A stretch of 64,000 nt of DNA. It comes from Erpetoichthys calabaricus (lineage: Eukaryota; Chordata; Cladistia; Polypteriformes; Polypteridae). Where the stretch lies: contig NC_041401.2 in NCBI RefSeq assembly GCF_900747795.2, positions 120,811,722 through 120,875,721 of the forward strand. The letters are read 5' to 3'. A program made the position numbers and the translations under genes. The notes under the pieces are model-generated. The model ran no database searches and was not told where the DNA came from. It saw only the letters and a program-made list of their open reading frames with translations. Positions 50,930 through 62,600 of the stretch are shown here, one piece after another (within the stretch, counting starts at the first letter, position 1; the number at the start of each line of letters is the position of its first letter).

Positions 50930-52290
50930 CAGTGATCTACAATGCCAGACAATAATTCTTGGTCAAGCTAAGAGGATGTCCTCCTGGCATTGCAAGCAAT
51001 CTTTGCTTCCATTTGGGAGATGGGCATCATCCCAACTGACTGGAATATGGGACTTATCGCCCCTATCTGGAAAGGGAAGGGTGATTGCCTGGATTGTGGC
51101 AACTACAGGTGGACAACACTGCTCTTGGTGCCAGGTAAGATCCTTGCTAGGGTCATCCTCAATAGGATCAATGACCACTTGCTCACCTACCAGTGACCGG
51201 AGCAGTCTGATTTTATTCCTAAGAAGGCTACCATTGACCACATCCTGACATTGTTGGTCCTCATGGAGCACAAACGCAAATATTGTTTTTTTGCAGCCTT
51301 TGTCGATTTTCTTAAAGCGTTTGACTTTGATTGAATTGATCCAGCTGTCCTGTAGGGCATCATGGATATCATGGCCGGCCTGTACACTGGTACTGTGAGT
51401 GCTGTGCAGAGTGGAAGCAGAATCTCTGTGTTTTTCCCAGTCGATTCTGGGGTTCGTCAGGGGGTATGTTCTTGCTCCTACTCTGTTCAATGCTTATATG
51501 GATTGGGTGTTAGGCAAGGTCGTGGGATCCAGCGGCTGTGGGACATCTGTTGGTAAAGAAAGATTCACTGATCTTGACTTTGCTGTTGATGCTGTGATCT
51601 TCGCTGAGTCAATGGAGGCTCTGATTGGGGCTCTTGAACAACTGAGTGAGGAGTCTGAGTGTCTGGGCTTGCGATTGTCCTTGATAAAAACCAAGATCCA
51701 GGCCTTTATTAACCTCTTGTCGACCTTGTTGAGAAGGTTTACATACCTCGGCAGTGACATTCATGTCTCTGGCGACTCTTCCTATGAAGTCAGTAGATGG
51801 ACTGGGGGAGCATGGGAAGTCATGAGGTCGTTGGAAATGGGTGTGTGGTGCTCCCAATATCTATGCAAAAGGATAAAGGTCCAAGTCTTTAGAGTCCTGG
51901 TGCCTCCTGTCTTGCCATATGGTTGTGAGACATGGACGCTATCCAGTGACCTGAGACAAAGACTAGACTCCTTTGGTACTGTGTTTCTTCTGAGAATCCT
52001 TGGGTACCGCTGATTTGACTTTGTTTGGAGTCCTGAATGAAGCATTTCACCTGCATTGTGAGGGAGCATCAGTTACGGCACTACGGTCATGTGGCGCAAT
52101 TCCCTGAGGGTGATCTGGCTCGCTGGATCCTCATTGTTGAGGACCTGAGCAGCTGAACCAGGCCAAGGGGACTCCCACATAACACCTGGCTGCGGCAGAT
52201 AGATGATCATTTCTGCTTAGGGGGTTGCCAACCAGGATCTTCAGCTGTTTCATCACATGGTGGGTGCGGCAACGTGCTGTACCAGTGCAT
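50930..52290 (+). mobile_element. Degenerate LINE reverse-transcriptase fragment
   Basis: RT-domain order is readable across frames. It shows GIIPTDWNMGLIAPIWKGKG and ARVILNRINDHLL, then an IDHILTLLVLMEH region. FTDLDFAVDAVIFAESMEAL stands in for the canonical FADD box, followed by SECLGLRLSLIKTKIQ, FTYLGSDIHVSG and PVLPYGCETWTLSSDLRQRL. A C-terminal YGHVAQFPEGDLAR-type piece follows. At least two in-frame stops and a frame change make it inactive. Clade uncertain. Confidence 0.78.
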
Positions 52291-52299
52291 GCTCCCCAA

Positions 52300-53465
52300 C
52301 CTGACCTGACCTGACATAAGGGGCCAAATGCGTACCTTCATCCTTCATCTTCACCTTTTCCCACTTCTATGTGGGGTTGATGTGTTTGATTAACCTTCTC
52401 CAGGCAGCTCAGTCCTGTACCTCTTCCCAAGTCACACCCTTTAATCCTTCAAATATTTTACATTATCCATCCATCTCTGCTTTGGCCTCCCTCTCTTTCT
52501 CTTCCCTTGTACTTCCATCACTCATTTGCCCACATATTAATTGTCTCATGACATGCCCATCCACTTCAATCAGCTTACCAGTTTCTTTCCCCTCCCTTGT
52601 CTTCTTCTTCTGCTTCTTGTGGACTAACTTCTTTAGCCAGGTCCACCATTGGCCCGGTAGCCCTCACTCACTTCTCACAGGGGTCAGGCAAGGCCTCCTG
52701 CACATCACCTATGGGGTACGTCCTAGCATTTTCCAAAGTTGATTGGATTGATTCCATCAAGGTTAAAATCCAGTTGCTGCTACAACTTACTGTTAAACTT
52801 TGAGATGTGGACAGGAATAAGATTGTATACCCTTTTCACATTAAACCACCAACAGAACTGGATGTCAGAAGGATGAAATACTGAATATGTCTCTAGTATG
52901 ATCCTCCTAACTGCTGTTATGGGGCACAGCATCTCTCCACACCACCTCTTGCCACCAGAACACTCCAGACTTTTATGCCCCATCCCTAGCTGGCAGTTTT
53001 CTGTTTGTGACGTATTGCAAAGTGAAGAGATCCCTCTGCTGGACATTCACCACTAATTGATGTTTTATGCCCTGCATACAACACATTGCAGAGGCATACA
53101 TTTGGCCTTTATTTACCTTGTGGGAGTTCAGGATGACGCTGACATTGCTGAGCAGTTACTTTTGTTTTCCATTAAGACAAAGCATCCTTTCACAGGCCCT
53201 CAGGGCTCTTTGCCGCGGCAGCACAAGACAGTGAAACAAATGAAAAGTGGAGTTGAGTTAAATCACAGAAGTCTTGGTTTTATCTATATGCCTCATGGCA
53301 ACAAAACTGTGGTTGCACTCCTCCAGGAAGGCCTACACTTCTGTCCAAAAGCTGAGACAGTAAGACAAGTGACAGTGGCAGGGCCCTCCATTGTGGCTCT
53401 TCTGCTGGGCAGGTGGGACATACTGGGGGAGCAAATGGGATCCAGCAAACCTGTGTTTGCACTGC
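52300..53465. other. No gene; repeat-like sequence
   Basis: The 52330-52800 part (CTCCAGGCAGCTCAGTCCTG, ACTCATTTGCCCACATATTA, CATGACATGCCCATCCACTT) resembles a dispersed fish repeat. The rest shows nothing recognisable. Confidence 0.35.
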
Positions 53466-53469
53466 GGAG

Positions 53470-54060
53470 CAGCTAAGATGCACTGAGTGCTGAGCAGATG
53501 GAATGAGGTGAGCCCCAATTTGGAGACAGCTGGAAGCTGCCTTGAGCACCATTGCAAACTGGAAATGAAATAAATTGCAATGACCTTCATAATGTGCTGC
53601 TGAACAAATGCGAGAAAGTGAGTCCCAATGTAGACTGGTAAGCAAGTGAAAAATGTTGAGCCTCAGTTTATACTTGGGAACAGATGGGACTTCAGTCCCA
53701 CAAGGTGATAAAGTGGAACCAGTTGTAAGTTCCAGTATTTACTGGTGAGCATTTGGAATGTGAGTGTTCTCTGGTGTATACATGTAAACAGGTGGCTATT
53801 TTGTGAGTCCCACTGGTGAACATAAGAGAATTTTGCTGGTGCCAGGACATACTGGTGAACAAGCAGCATTTTAATGAGATCTAGTGTATACCAAGGAGCA
53901 GATGAAATGATAGTATGTTAGCAGGTGAGATGACAATGTGTCTCACTGTAAACTGCTAATTAAACAGGCTTACAGTGAGCCCAAGTGTATACTGGTGGAG
54001 AGGTGTCTTCTCAGTGAAACCCAGTACGTGCTGGTGAACAGGTGAGATTTCCTACGGTAT
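53470..54060. repeat. Decayed minisatellite
   Basis: Units of about 40-50 bp built on GAGTCCCAGTGTATACTGGTGAACAGGTGAGAT-like sequence. TACTGGTGAGCA/TACTGGTGAACA variants occur near 53590, 53635, 53730, 53810, 53850, 53985 and 54028. Confidence 0.7.
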
Positions 54061-55557
54061 GTCTGTCTCAGGACGACTTGGCCCCCGTGCCATCACGTCT
54101 CGTCTGCAGATTCTTCCCTCATGGCACTTTTGCTGGTGTGAAAAGCAAGTGAAGGGCTTTTTATTTCAGCAACGATCCTCGTTATGCAAATGAGTTTCCA
54201 GGCGGCTGACAGTAATTCTATTATTCCAGACGTAAACGAGTCCCACAGCGTGCAATTGTAGAGATGTTCGCTTGCATCAAAGAGCAGGAGGACAGCAAAC
54301 AACAAACTGCTGCAAACCCACCCATCCATTCATCTCCTCTGTCGCCTGCGGTCTGCAGCCGACACAGCAAAGCCAGTCCAAGCTTGATGGATCCTTTCTG
54401 TTCTTCTCATCACTTGTGTATTAGAAACTGTTTGTGACAGGCAGGGAAGACAAGCATCTAGGTGGTGTTTTCCATTCTGCTTCTCTTTTGCGGTAGCGAG
54501 ACAGACTCAGGCGTGTAGTGAAATAAGTGAGCAGGACTCTGGTGAACCCTCATACTTCCCTGCCTTAGCCTCACTGGCCCGCCTCTTGCCAATTGCAAGT
54601 CTGCCTTATCTCCTTAGCCACATCTCTGTCTTGCCTTGTCTTGTCATGTACTTTGGGAAGAGCTAAATCCTTTGAAGCATGATCAGCACGAGACGGGAGA
54701 ATTGACAGGGTTGGGGCTTTCTCGCCAAGGTGAGACTCTGATGTGCCCCTGGCAAAGGAGCGAAGAAAAAGGAGACGGAGGAGGAGAAGTGATAACAAGA
54801 GAGAGAACATGTGTCTGCAGGCCAGGATTTTGAGATAGTAGCTGGGCTTCACTAGGTGGTGTGCACTAAAAGAGTTAGTACTAAAATGTGTAATTTACAG
54901 AACTGCATATTCCTTTCTGAGCAAGTTCCAGGCAAAAACCAAGGGGTTAATATATTTGCAGCGTTCACTTTGTTTTATTACATTTAATTTTCTGAGATTC
55001 ACCCAGCTATACAAAAAAACAAATCAAACACTGACACATTCAAAGATAAACACCAAATCTGATTGCCAAAAATACCCACTGTTTTATGAGACCCTAGGGA
55101 GATGGAGTCCACTGAACATGTTAAGAGTCTACCGTATGATACAGACAAGAGACCCCAAGGGAAAGGACTATAAAAGCATGGCACAGCCTCCCACTTTACT
55201 GGTCATAAAACCCTGTTGTTGGTGGATCTGGCCACTCATTTTAAGGATTTCTACAAGGAAAGAGCCACAAAGTGCAACACACAAAGCTCATTTTAATTGA
55301 CAATCCCAAAATCTTGTGGTATGTCAGCACCCACATATTTCTGAAGTAATCAGCTTTGCTCATCCATTCACTCTGGGACAATGTTCATGATGTGGAACCC
55401 AGCTCCCACCTCCCCAACCCTGCTAACCCCATAGCAAAAATGAAGAAAATCAGCCAGTGATGACAATTAATTACACTTAGAGGACACACTGCCAATCGAA
55501 TGAGCAATGTGATGGTTTGGATTAAGCTCAAATGGTTGTGGATGAGATGGCAGCCCA
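54061..55557. other. No recognised gene (tmem88b 3' side)
   Basis: Non-coding. Should include the tmem88b 3' UTR near 55557 and below. I cannot place a poly(A) site with confidence. Confidence 0.4.
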
Positions 55558-55821
55558 CTAAACCCAAGCTTTGAATGAGTCCTCACTGCAGCACCAGCCG
55601 TGTCCGGCTCCACGTGTGCCCTTCCATTGAAGCCCCTGGTATTTTGCACGTTTGAATGGCTGGAAGAGCAGAAAGAGGTGGAGCCTGCGAGACAGCCCAC
55701 AGTAGATTGCCATGGCAACGATGATGAGAGGAGACATGATTACAAACCCCAAAATTATGAGGGCTGAAGAAGAGTTGTCATCCAGCAGGTGCTGACAGTA
55801 AGATGCATTGGAGTGCAGGAC
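55558..55821 (-). CDS. tmem88b: tmem88b coding exon 2
   Basis: Residues 86-172: VLHSNASYCQHLLDDNSSSA, then the second membrane segment, RLHLFLLFQPFKRAKYQGLQ, and the AWV terminus. Acceptor TTCCACAG. Confidence 0.93.
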   Translation of the reverse strand, partial: VLHSNASYCQHLLDDNSSSALIILGFVIMSPLIIVAMAIYCGLSRRLHLFLLFQPFKRAKYQGLQWKGTRGAGHGWCCSEDSFKAWV

Positions 55822-57285
55822 CTGTGGAAAAGGTTATCAGAGGTCAGAGTTTGCCACCATGTTTACAGAAGTCAGCACCAGTTAATTAGGATGGGAATCT
55901 TGCCCTAAGCAATTATGGATATACACAAGCTTAAACTGGTGATGTGGCCCAGTCTCATAACTGGTTCTGTAAACACCCTGCAGTGCCACACTAGTCCTAT
56001 TGTGCTAAATAAATTACCCTTGTGTGAAAATGTCAGCATTCAAAGTTCAGTTGGCATTCACAGGCCTGAAGGCATGGCCCAGAGTAGCCAGTCATTTGGT
56101 CTACAGCTAACTTACAGTTATCATTCAACCTGAAATGTGAAAGGCCTTGCTCTCCAAAGCAAAAAAGGGGAATGTCTCAGACTGGATGCCTGCCAAGCCA
56201 GAGTCAGCCTGCTCCTTCAAGGACACAGTGACAAGGAATGGCAACCATCACACGTGGCATAGCAGGGGGCACAGCTCAGCAGCACCTGCTACCTTGGTCT
56301 GCACAGGCACGCGGCTACAGCCTCTCGCTTCATTAAGTGTAACAATCAGTGACATTTAGCAGCACGCCGAAAAGGGGAATGAGGAAGACAATTAGCATTT
56401 CTCTGTTTGCACCAGTAAAGGCTCACAGCCCCCAGAGAGATGAAGGTCTGACCCACAGCTCCGCCTGGCCATTCAGTGCACTGACGGCAGGGAGTGAAGT
56501 GCATGAATATTAATGGCGTGTCATTCACTTCAATGAGAGTAAAGAGCAACTCTCCCCGTGCAGCACTTTAAGCGCGTTTACTGCTCTCGCCACATAGGAG
56601 AGGAGATCCAACTACGGAAAGGGGAAAGAGACCCCATCACTCCACCATAATAAGGTAAAAGAGACCCCAAAAAAGAAATCAGAAGAGGACATAACAAAGC
56701 CCTTCGACAAAAACTGTAAAGAGGTGGAAAAAAAATGTTGCCAAAAAAAAGTGACACTATATCACAGAGTGCATCCCTGGAAAAGAAGACCCCCATCCTC
56801 CAATGAAACTGAAGAATCTACCAGCAAAAAAGGAACTGGAGAAGACTACCTCATAATGAAGGGAAAGAGACCACAGTGAAAGGAGAAGAGCAGATGCCAC
56901 TCCAGCAGGCTTCTTAGTTGTACCCAACGCAGGCCATCACACTTCAGCTACATTTCAGAATGACCATTAAGACTACAGGGAAGACAACACAACCAGAGGT
57001 CAGTGCTGCTACCCTGTTGTTCATACTCACCCTTGAGTGGCACTTAAACCCAAAGTAGATGATCACTATGGTGGGCAGGAGGACCAGACCGAAGACAACC
57101 ACCAACAGGGTAAAGTTGACAATGAAGACAAATACGTTGATGGTGGCAACAGCAGTGGACCACAACAGGCAAGACAGAGGAGATCGACGTTCCAGTGGTG
57201 GGCACTGCTCGTCAATGGAATAGTCAGGGAGATGTGAGATCAAGTGGGCTGTGTCTGAAAGGTTATCCCCCTCTGGCTCCTCCAT
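55558..57285 (-). CDS. tmem88b: Transmembrane protein 88B
   Basis: Two coding exons (57285-57031, 55821-55558) join on a codon boundary to 172 residues plus TAG. An acidic N-terminus (MEEPEGDNLSDTAHLISHLP) leads to a long hydrophobic segment, about 44-80 (TINVFVFIVNFTLLVVVFGL). After a short loop comes a second, 104-127 (SALIILGFVIMSPLIIVAMA). The basic tail ends SEDSFKAWV. TMEM88 proteins bind the Dishevelled PDZ domain through a C-terminal VWV-type motif and dampen Wnt/beta-catenin signalling; AWV fits that class. Position next to vwa1 and atad3, as human TMEM88B, decides the paralog. Regulation is probably from a CpG-rich distal first exon near 62.2 kb. Confidence 0.92.
57031..57285 (-). 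CDS. tmem88b: tmem88b coding exon 1
   Basis: Residues 1-85, ending FGFKCHSR. Donor GTGAGT. A 31-nt 5' UTR stretch at 57286-57316 precedes the ATG, after an acceptor TTTATTCCAG. Confidence 0.93.
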
Positions 57286-58891
57286 GCTGCCCAGATTCCT
57301 GAAATATTAGGAGCCCCTGGAATAAAGACAAAGAATTTTTTACAGCAGATGTAAACAGACTGTACAAAATGGAACCCGCATAAACGGAACCACACGCCCC
57401 GTGTAAATTGGAACGACTATATGCTTCACTTATAGAAGGTGAATCTGCTACATTGGGTATAACCTTCATTTACACCACTGTCCCAAATGGAAGCACTATG
57501 TGCCAGAAAACATGGACGGGTAGTTTCTTTACATTTGCATGAGACAACTATCACTAAACTCACATATTCTGAAACTGGAAGACAGTCCAGCTAGGAATCA
57601 GTGTGACCTGGAAATGCAGAAGAGGACCAGTGAAACCTCTCTCTTCACTGACTGGGACCAGTATAACTAGACACAAGCGTTAATATGGGCTGGACCTTCA
57701 GACTGAGGCTAGTGTGTCTGTCACCCTCACAGACTTGTATACTGCTCACTTACATGGCGGTCCATACTAGAGTCGGTAAAAACTATAGACTGAGACCAGA
57801 AGTTTCTCCATCTCCAAAGACTGTAACCAACATAAGTACCAACTTTACAGATATCAATGAGAACTGTATGCTGGGACCTGAGGAATTTCCACTGAAATAA
57901 ACTAGAGCCAATAAAACTTGCAACATCATAGACTAGGACCAGAAATAACCTTGATTAACCAGGCCAATCATAGTTCAACCAGCTTAAATAGTACACTGAT
58001 GCTCTGTCTCCAATGGTCGGAAAAGTAAAATTGTTTCTTGCATGAATAACCAGCCATGAAGCAATATGAGCTGGACATTTAGAATAAGAGTTGTGTGCTT
58101 ACTATTCTGACAAATTAAGACCAGTAGTACAAGGTCCATCTGCTGAGCCTGGACGATCATCTTTTACTTACATGACCATCTATAGAACCAGCAAGATCAT
58201 CTTCAAATACTGAGATCAGACCAAGCTTACTTACATGACAGACCAGATGTGAAGTAGTGTGAGCTGGAAGCTTTAGGCATTTTCACAGACAAGGTCACTT
58301 GGTATACTTCTTGTATACCATTCACTAATATTAGCATTTACTGTGAAACCAACTTGAGCCTGAACTGCACAGACTGAGGCCAGCGCACTCTCCATTTCCA
58401 TAGACTGCAGAAAATATTATTTCTACATTCTTAAGACCAGTACAACCTTTACTTGAAAGGTCATTGGTACTAGAATAAGCTTATATTGCAGACTGAGACA
58501 GGAGGAGTCTCCACCTCCCAAAGTTGGCTGGCACCAATGGTACGCCTTCTAAATTCAGAAAAAAGGCCTCATGTCAATGTCCAGACATGAATGAGCTGGG
58601 TACACTCTTAAAGATTGCACTTTGCTTGGTTGTGTGGTTCCTCATAACTTCTTAATACGACAAAGAACCGTTTCAATCTGTGAAGGGTTCACTACATATG
58701 AAATGAGTTCTTTGGGCTTTGAAACAGTTCCTAATATGTGAACAAAACAGAAATCTTTAATGCATAGCAGACGACCTCACAGAATACTGACAGATCGAGA
58801 AATTCTTAACTTAGGCTCTGGGATTGTATGCAGCGAGAGCATACAATCAGAAGCTCACTGGAATTTTGTAAATCTCATATCATCTATTTAT

Positions 58892-59023
58892 CCATCCACC
58901 CATCCATTATCCAACCCGCTATATTCTAACTACAATGTCACGGGGGTCTGCTGGAGCCAATCCCAGCCTGCACAGGGTGCAAGGCAGGATACAAACCCCC
59001 GGGCAGGGCACCAGCCCCACCGC
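58892..59023 (-). mobile_element. 5'-truncated V-SINE with 13-bp target duplication
   Basis: The reversed 3' part of a V-SINE (CCATCCATTATCCAACCCGC, GGGGGTCTGCTGGAGCCAAT, GCAAGGCAGGATACAAACCC). Flanked by ATCATCTATTTAT at 58879-58891 and 59024-59036. Confidence 0.85.
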
Positions 59024-59125
59024 ATCATCTATTTATGTGGCCTGTTATTTGTTTTAAATAAGGGGTTCTTTCTGGAACCTTCATTTGGTTAGTTCTTTTG
59101 GGAGCTAAAAATGGTTCCCCTATGA

Positions 59126-59813
59126 CAGGGTTATCAAACTCCGGGCCTCGAGGGCCGCAGTGGCTACAGATTTTCATTCTAACCCTTTTCCTGATCAGTG
59201 AGCAGTTTTCATTGCTAATTAATTCCTTTTCCCTTCATTTTAATAGCCCTGTTTTTAAGGATTCAGTCCTCTGAATTGATTTGTTTCTGCATTAAATGGC
59301 AGCCGAACAGAAATGAGATGTGAAACGAGCCAACAGATAACCAGCTAAACTGGTATTTCAAACTCCAACCAATTTCACTCCAAACAGTCTCTTAATGAGA
59401 AGCTGATTCTTGATGTTAATTAAGCCCGTTATTTAATTCAATGGCTTGTTGCTGCTCTCATTCTGCCACAGCAGATATTTCCAAATTTGTTGGTTTTTCT
59501 GTTTTTTCTAAGAACACCATCAAAATGTTTTGGTGACCTGAGAGACTAACCTTACTGATACCTTCACCTTTCTTTATTTTCAGATATTGTGTGATGGGCA
59601 CAGGTGAGCTGGGCATATGGTGGCTTGTTTGTCTCATTATTGTTTGGCTACTAATTAAGGAAAAAGAGACAACTAAGGGGCCTGAGACAAGATAATTAAA
59701 ACTAAAGCAAAAGAAGTTAATTAGCAGTAAAAACGTCTCACTAATGAAGAAGATGGTTAGAATGAAAACATGCAGCCACTGAGGCCCTCGAGGACTGGAG
59801 TTCGACACCTGTG
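59126..59813. mobile_element. hAT-type non-autonomous element (688 bp)
   Basis: An 8-bp target duplication CCCTATGA lies at 59118-59125 and 59814-59821. Imperfect terminal inverted repeats: left CAGGGTTATCAAACTCC, right reversed CACAGGTGTCGAACTCC. Both continue with CCTCGAGGGCC(G/T)CAGTGGCT and TTTTCATTCTAAC. The 8-bp duplication and CAGGG/CACAGG ends fit hAT. No transposase ORF. Confidence 0.88.
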
Positions 59814-60502
59814 CCCTATGACATCGCTCTGAAGAACCTTAAGAGTGTAGTTCAGATTGAGACTATAATACAACTTCCATCTTCACAAGCTGGGACAGAT
59901 ACACCATTCACGTCGGAGTCAGCAAAGGCTTGAATTGCATTTATAGATTCCTGTTCATTCTCCATCTCTACAAACTTGGCCCAGCAACACAATTTCCACC
60001 CTCATTGCCTGGATGCTCACTGTTTACTTACATGATCATCTAGACTGGACTCCTAATGTATTGGTACAGTGGAAGGAGACCACAGACTTCATACACTTTA
60101 AAATTGGCTAGATGTGAATGAGTTGGGGACTTCTGAAATGTATGTATCTTCCATATTCACAGACTGGGACCTGTACAGCAATTTTCTTACTTCACAATGA
60201 AACCTGCATGGGCTTTGGCTATCTGGACCAAGGCCAGCGATCTCTTTCTCTCTACAAACAACAATCAGTATAACTAACTTCTAACTTCAGAAACTGGGCT
60301 CTCATATAACTTTCACATTCTCAGCCATACAAACTGGAAACAATACAGCCTGCAGACTGAGACCAGAGACCTCTCCAACTCTGCAGGTCAGGACATTTAA
60401 AACAAATTTCATCTCCATGGCCTGCCAGATTACTCTTTAATTACATGACCCTCAAGACCAGACCCACCATGACCACCTTTATCAACTGAAATCATTACAA
60501 CT

Positions 60503-60867
60503 GGCGGCACGGTGGCGCAGTGGGTAGCGCTGCTGCCTCGCAGTTGGGAGATCTGGGGACCTGGGTTCGATTCCCGGGTCCTCCCTGCGTGGAGTTTGCA
60601 TGTTCTCCCCGTGTCTGCGTGGGTTTCCTCCGGGCGCTCCGGTTTCCTCCCACAGTCCAAAGACATGCAGGTTAGGTGGTTTGGCGATTCTAAATTGGCC
60701 CTAGTGTGTGCTTGGTGTGTGGGTGTGTTTGTGTGTGTCCTGCGGTGGGTTGGCACCCTGCCCAGGATTGTTTCCTGCCTTGTGCCCTGTGTTGGCTGGG
60801 ATTGGCTCCAGCAGACCCCCGTGACCCTGTTTGGATTCAGCGGGTTGGAAAATGGATGGATGGATGG
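60503..60867 (+). mobile_element. Full-length V-SINE (365 bp)
   Basis: A tRNA-like head with A box (TGGCGCAGTGGGTAGCGC) and B box (GGTTCGATTCC), then the vertebrate V-SINE core (GCATGTTCTCCCCGTGTCTG, CCGGTTTCCTCCCACAGTCC). It ends ATTCAGCGGGTTGGAAAATG plus (GGAT)n. Target duplication ATCATTACAACT at 60491-60502 and 60868-60879. It is cleaner than the other copies here, so probably young. Confidence 0.92.
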
Positions 60868-62166
60868 ATCATTACAACTTTTACTTATGTAACTATTTAC
60901 TGTAGACATGAAATTACATGGGCAGCAACTTCAGACTGAGACTGGGACCTGTACACTATGATCTAAATCAACCTGAGGTCAGTGCATGTCTCACCTCTCC
61001 AAGCAACAGTCAAAATAACAGTTAACTTAAAGAACCTGGGTGGACCTCAGACCTCCATGGGCTTAATCAGTTACGAAGTGTGAGCTCCACATAGACTTGC
61101 TCTCTCAGTCTCTATACATTGGAACCAGCTTGATAGACCAACTACAACACAACATCCATACTGGAAGCAACATGAACTGCAGACTGAGGTTAATGGTCTG
61201 TTCACCCTCACAGACTAAGATCAGGCACACATGATCTATTTTCACACCCTTCGCTTTTAAGACATAATTTGTGACTACAGATTTGAACTGTAGACTGAAA
61301 CTAGTGTCCCTACCTGGTCCATTATTGACCAAACACAGCATCATATGCTGAAGCTGGACCCAGCATGCTGTACCCCATCACACACAATACCACACAGGCA
61401 GAATAATCCTTTTAGTACCACAGAAAGGAAATCTTCACAGCTTTGGATTAGCTGCCTGCAGTTGGCTAAGATTTTTTCATTGCCTTGTATTATTTATGAA
61501 GTTATGCTTTCTGTGCCTTTTTTTGCATTGTCTTGCTCAGCACTTTTTTATTCATTTAATGCTTCACTGGATAAGGTCGATACAAGGTAAAGAGTGGAAA
61601 CTACCCAAATTATCCAAATATTGTCTGCAGCCTCAGATGGGTTCAGTGTTCTGTCACTTCAACGATCCAGGAAGGTAAAACTCGCCATATGAGAGCCTGG
61701 GACAGAGTGAGGCTCACTGGACCGAGCGTGGGTCTGCGAGACTGAACTGAGCTAGGAGAAAGTGCAGATCAATGGGGGGAGGTAGCAGAGAGCCCGTTAG
61801 AGAGTGATGGCACCACAAAAGTATGGATGCAAGAGTGGTTAACTATATGGGAGCAGAACCTGCTGACTGGGACCAGCACACACTCCCCTTCCATCACACA
61901 GCTTACTTACACGACTGTCTGGAACGGATCGCATATGGATCAGGGCGATAAAACGAAGGTAAAAACAGGGTGCAAGCGAATGAGGATTAAAGTGTCAAAG
62001 TCAGCGTGCACAAGATCGCAAGAGTCGACGTGATAGGGTGCAGGTGTGTGCCCGAGAGTGATTGTGGGTGAAAAGAGATAGGTGGGCAATCGGTGTGTAG
62101 CATTCAAGAGTGCAGAAGCCCAAGTACATGGCTGTGCCACCTGCCCGCCCTCTTGCTGCACCTTAC

Positions 62167-62600
62167 CTGTTTTTTGCTGGCTGCCGATGCCGCCGTCCTG
62201 GACAGTCTCTCAGGCACCGTTGGCTGTTCTGGGCGCTTTTGAAGGGCGCAGTCACGGGACAAGGCGTGAGAGTGGTCGGCGGCTCTAGTCTAGCAGCACC
62301 CCGGTTCCTCTCGCCTGAAGCTCGGCTCCCGCTTAGCCGCACCGCCCCGTGTCTGTGATGCCGAGACAGCTGAAGGCAGGAGGCAGCGGCGGTGCTCCGC
62401 AGGTGCTGGCGACCGCTCGTGCGGCTGCGATGTGTGTGTGTGTGCGTGCGTGTGTGTGTGCGCAGACACTCGCAGAGACACTTTGATCAGAAGCGTGTCT
62501 CCAACAGCTAAACTGCATCACCCTTTGTGATCTCACTGCAGCAACGGCTTCAGCCGCTGCCGATCACGCGTATTGAATCCACCCGATTGCGCACCCAAAA
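62167..62600 (-). promoter_or_regulatory. tmem88b: Probable untranslated first exon and CpG-rich promoter of tmem88b
   Basis: A minus-strand donor AAACAG then GTAAGG at 62167/62166 closes a GC- and CpG-rich stretch with no long minus-strand ORF starting in it. tmem88b has a 5' UTR acceptor at 57317/57316 on the same strand. Linking them gives a 4.85-kb 5' intron. Inference; it could belong to an unseen transcript. Confidence 0.45.

Larger units (their letters stand above)
57450..61950. repeat. Long decayed tandem repeat in tmem88b 5' intron
   Basis: Three phrases recur through ~4.5 kb: CTTACTTACATGACCATCTA-like (near 57750, 58170, 58230, 60020, 60430, 60885, 61900), CAGACTGAGACCAG-like, and CTTCCATCTCCACAGACTGG-like. 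Units are highly diverged and irregular, so no exact period can be given. A hAT-type element and two V-SINEs interrupt the array. Confidence 0.7.

Noticed and set aside
59458-59808. 116-codon hydrophobic minus-strand ORF
   Set aside because: Lies entirely in the hAT-type non-autonomous element and includes its inverted end.
60503-60580. tRNA gene
   Set aside because: A and B boxes are present, but the sequence continues directly into a V-SINE core with target duplications.
62290-62536. Minus-strand ORFs with HTHTHAHTHT
   Set aside because: They read through a GT/GC dinucleotide repeat in the tmem88b CpG region.
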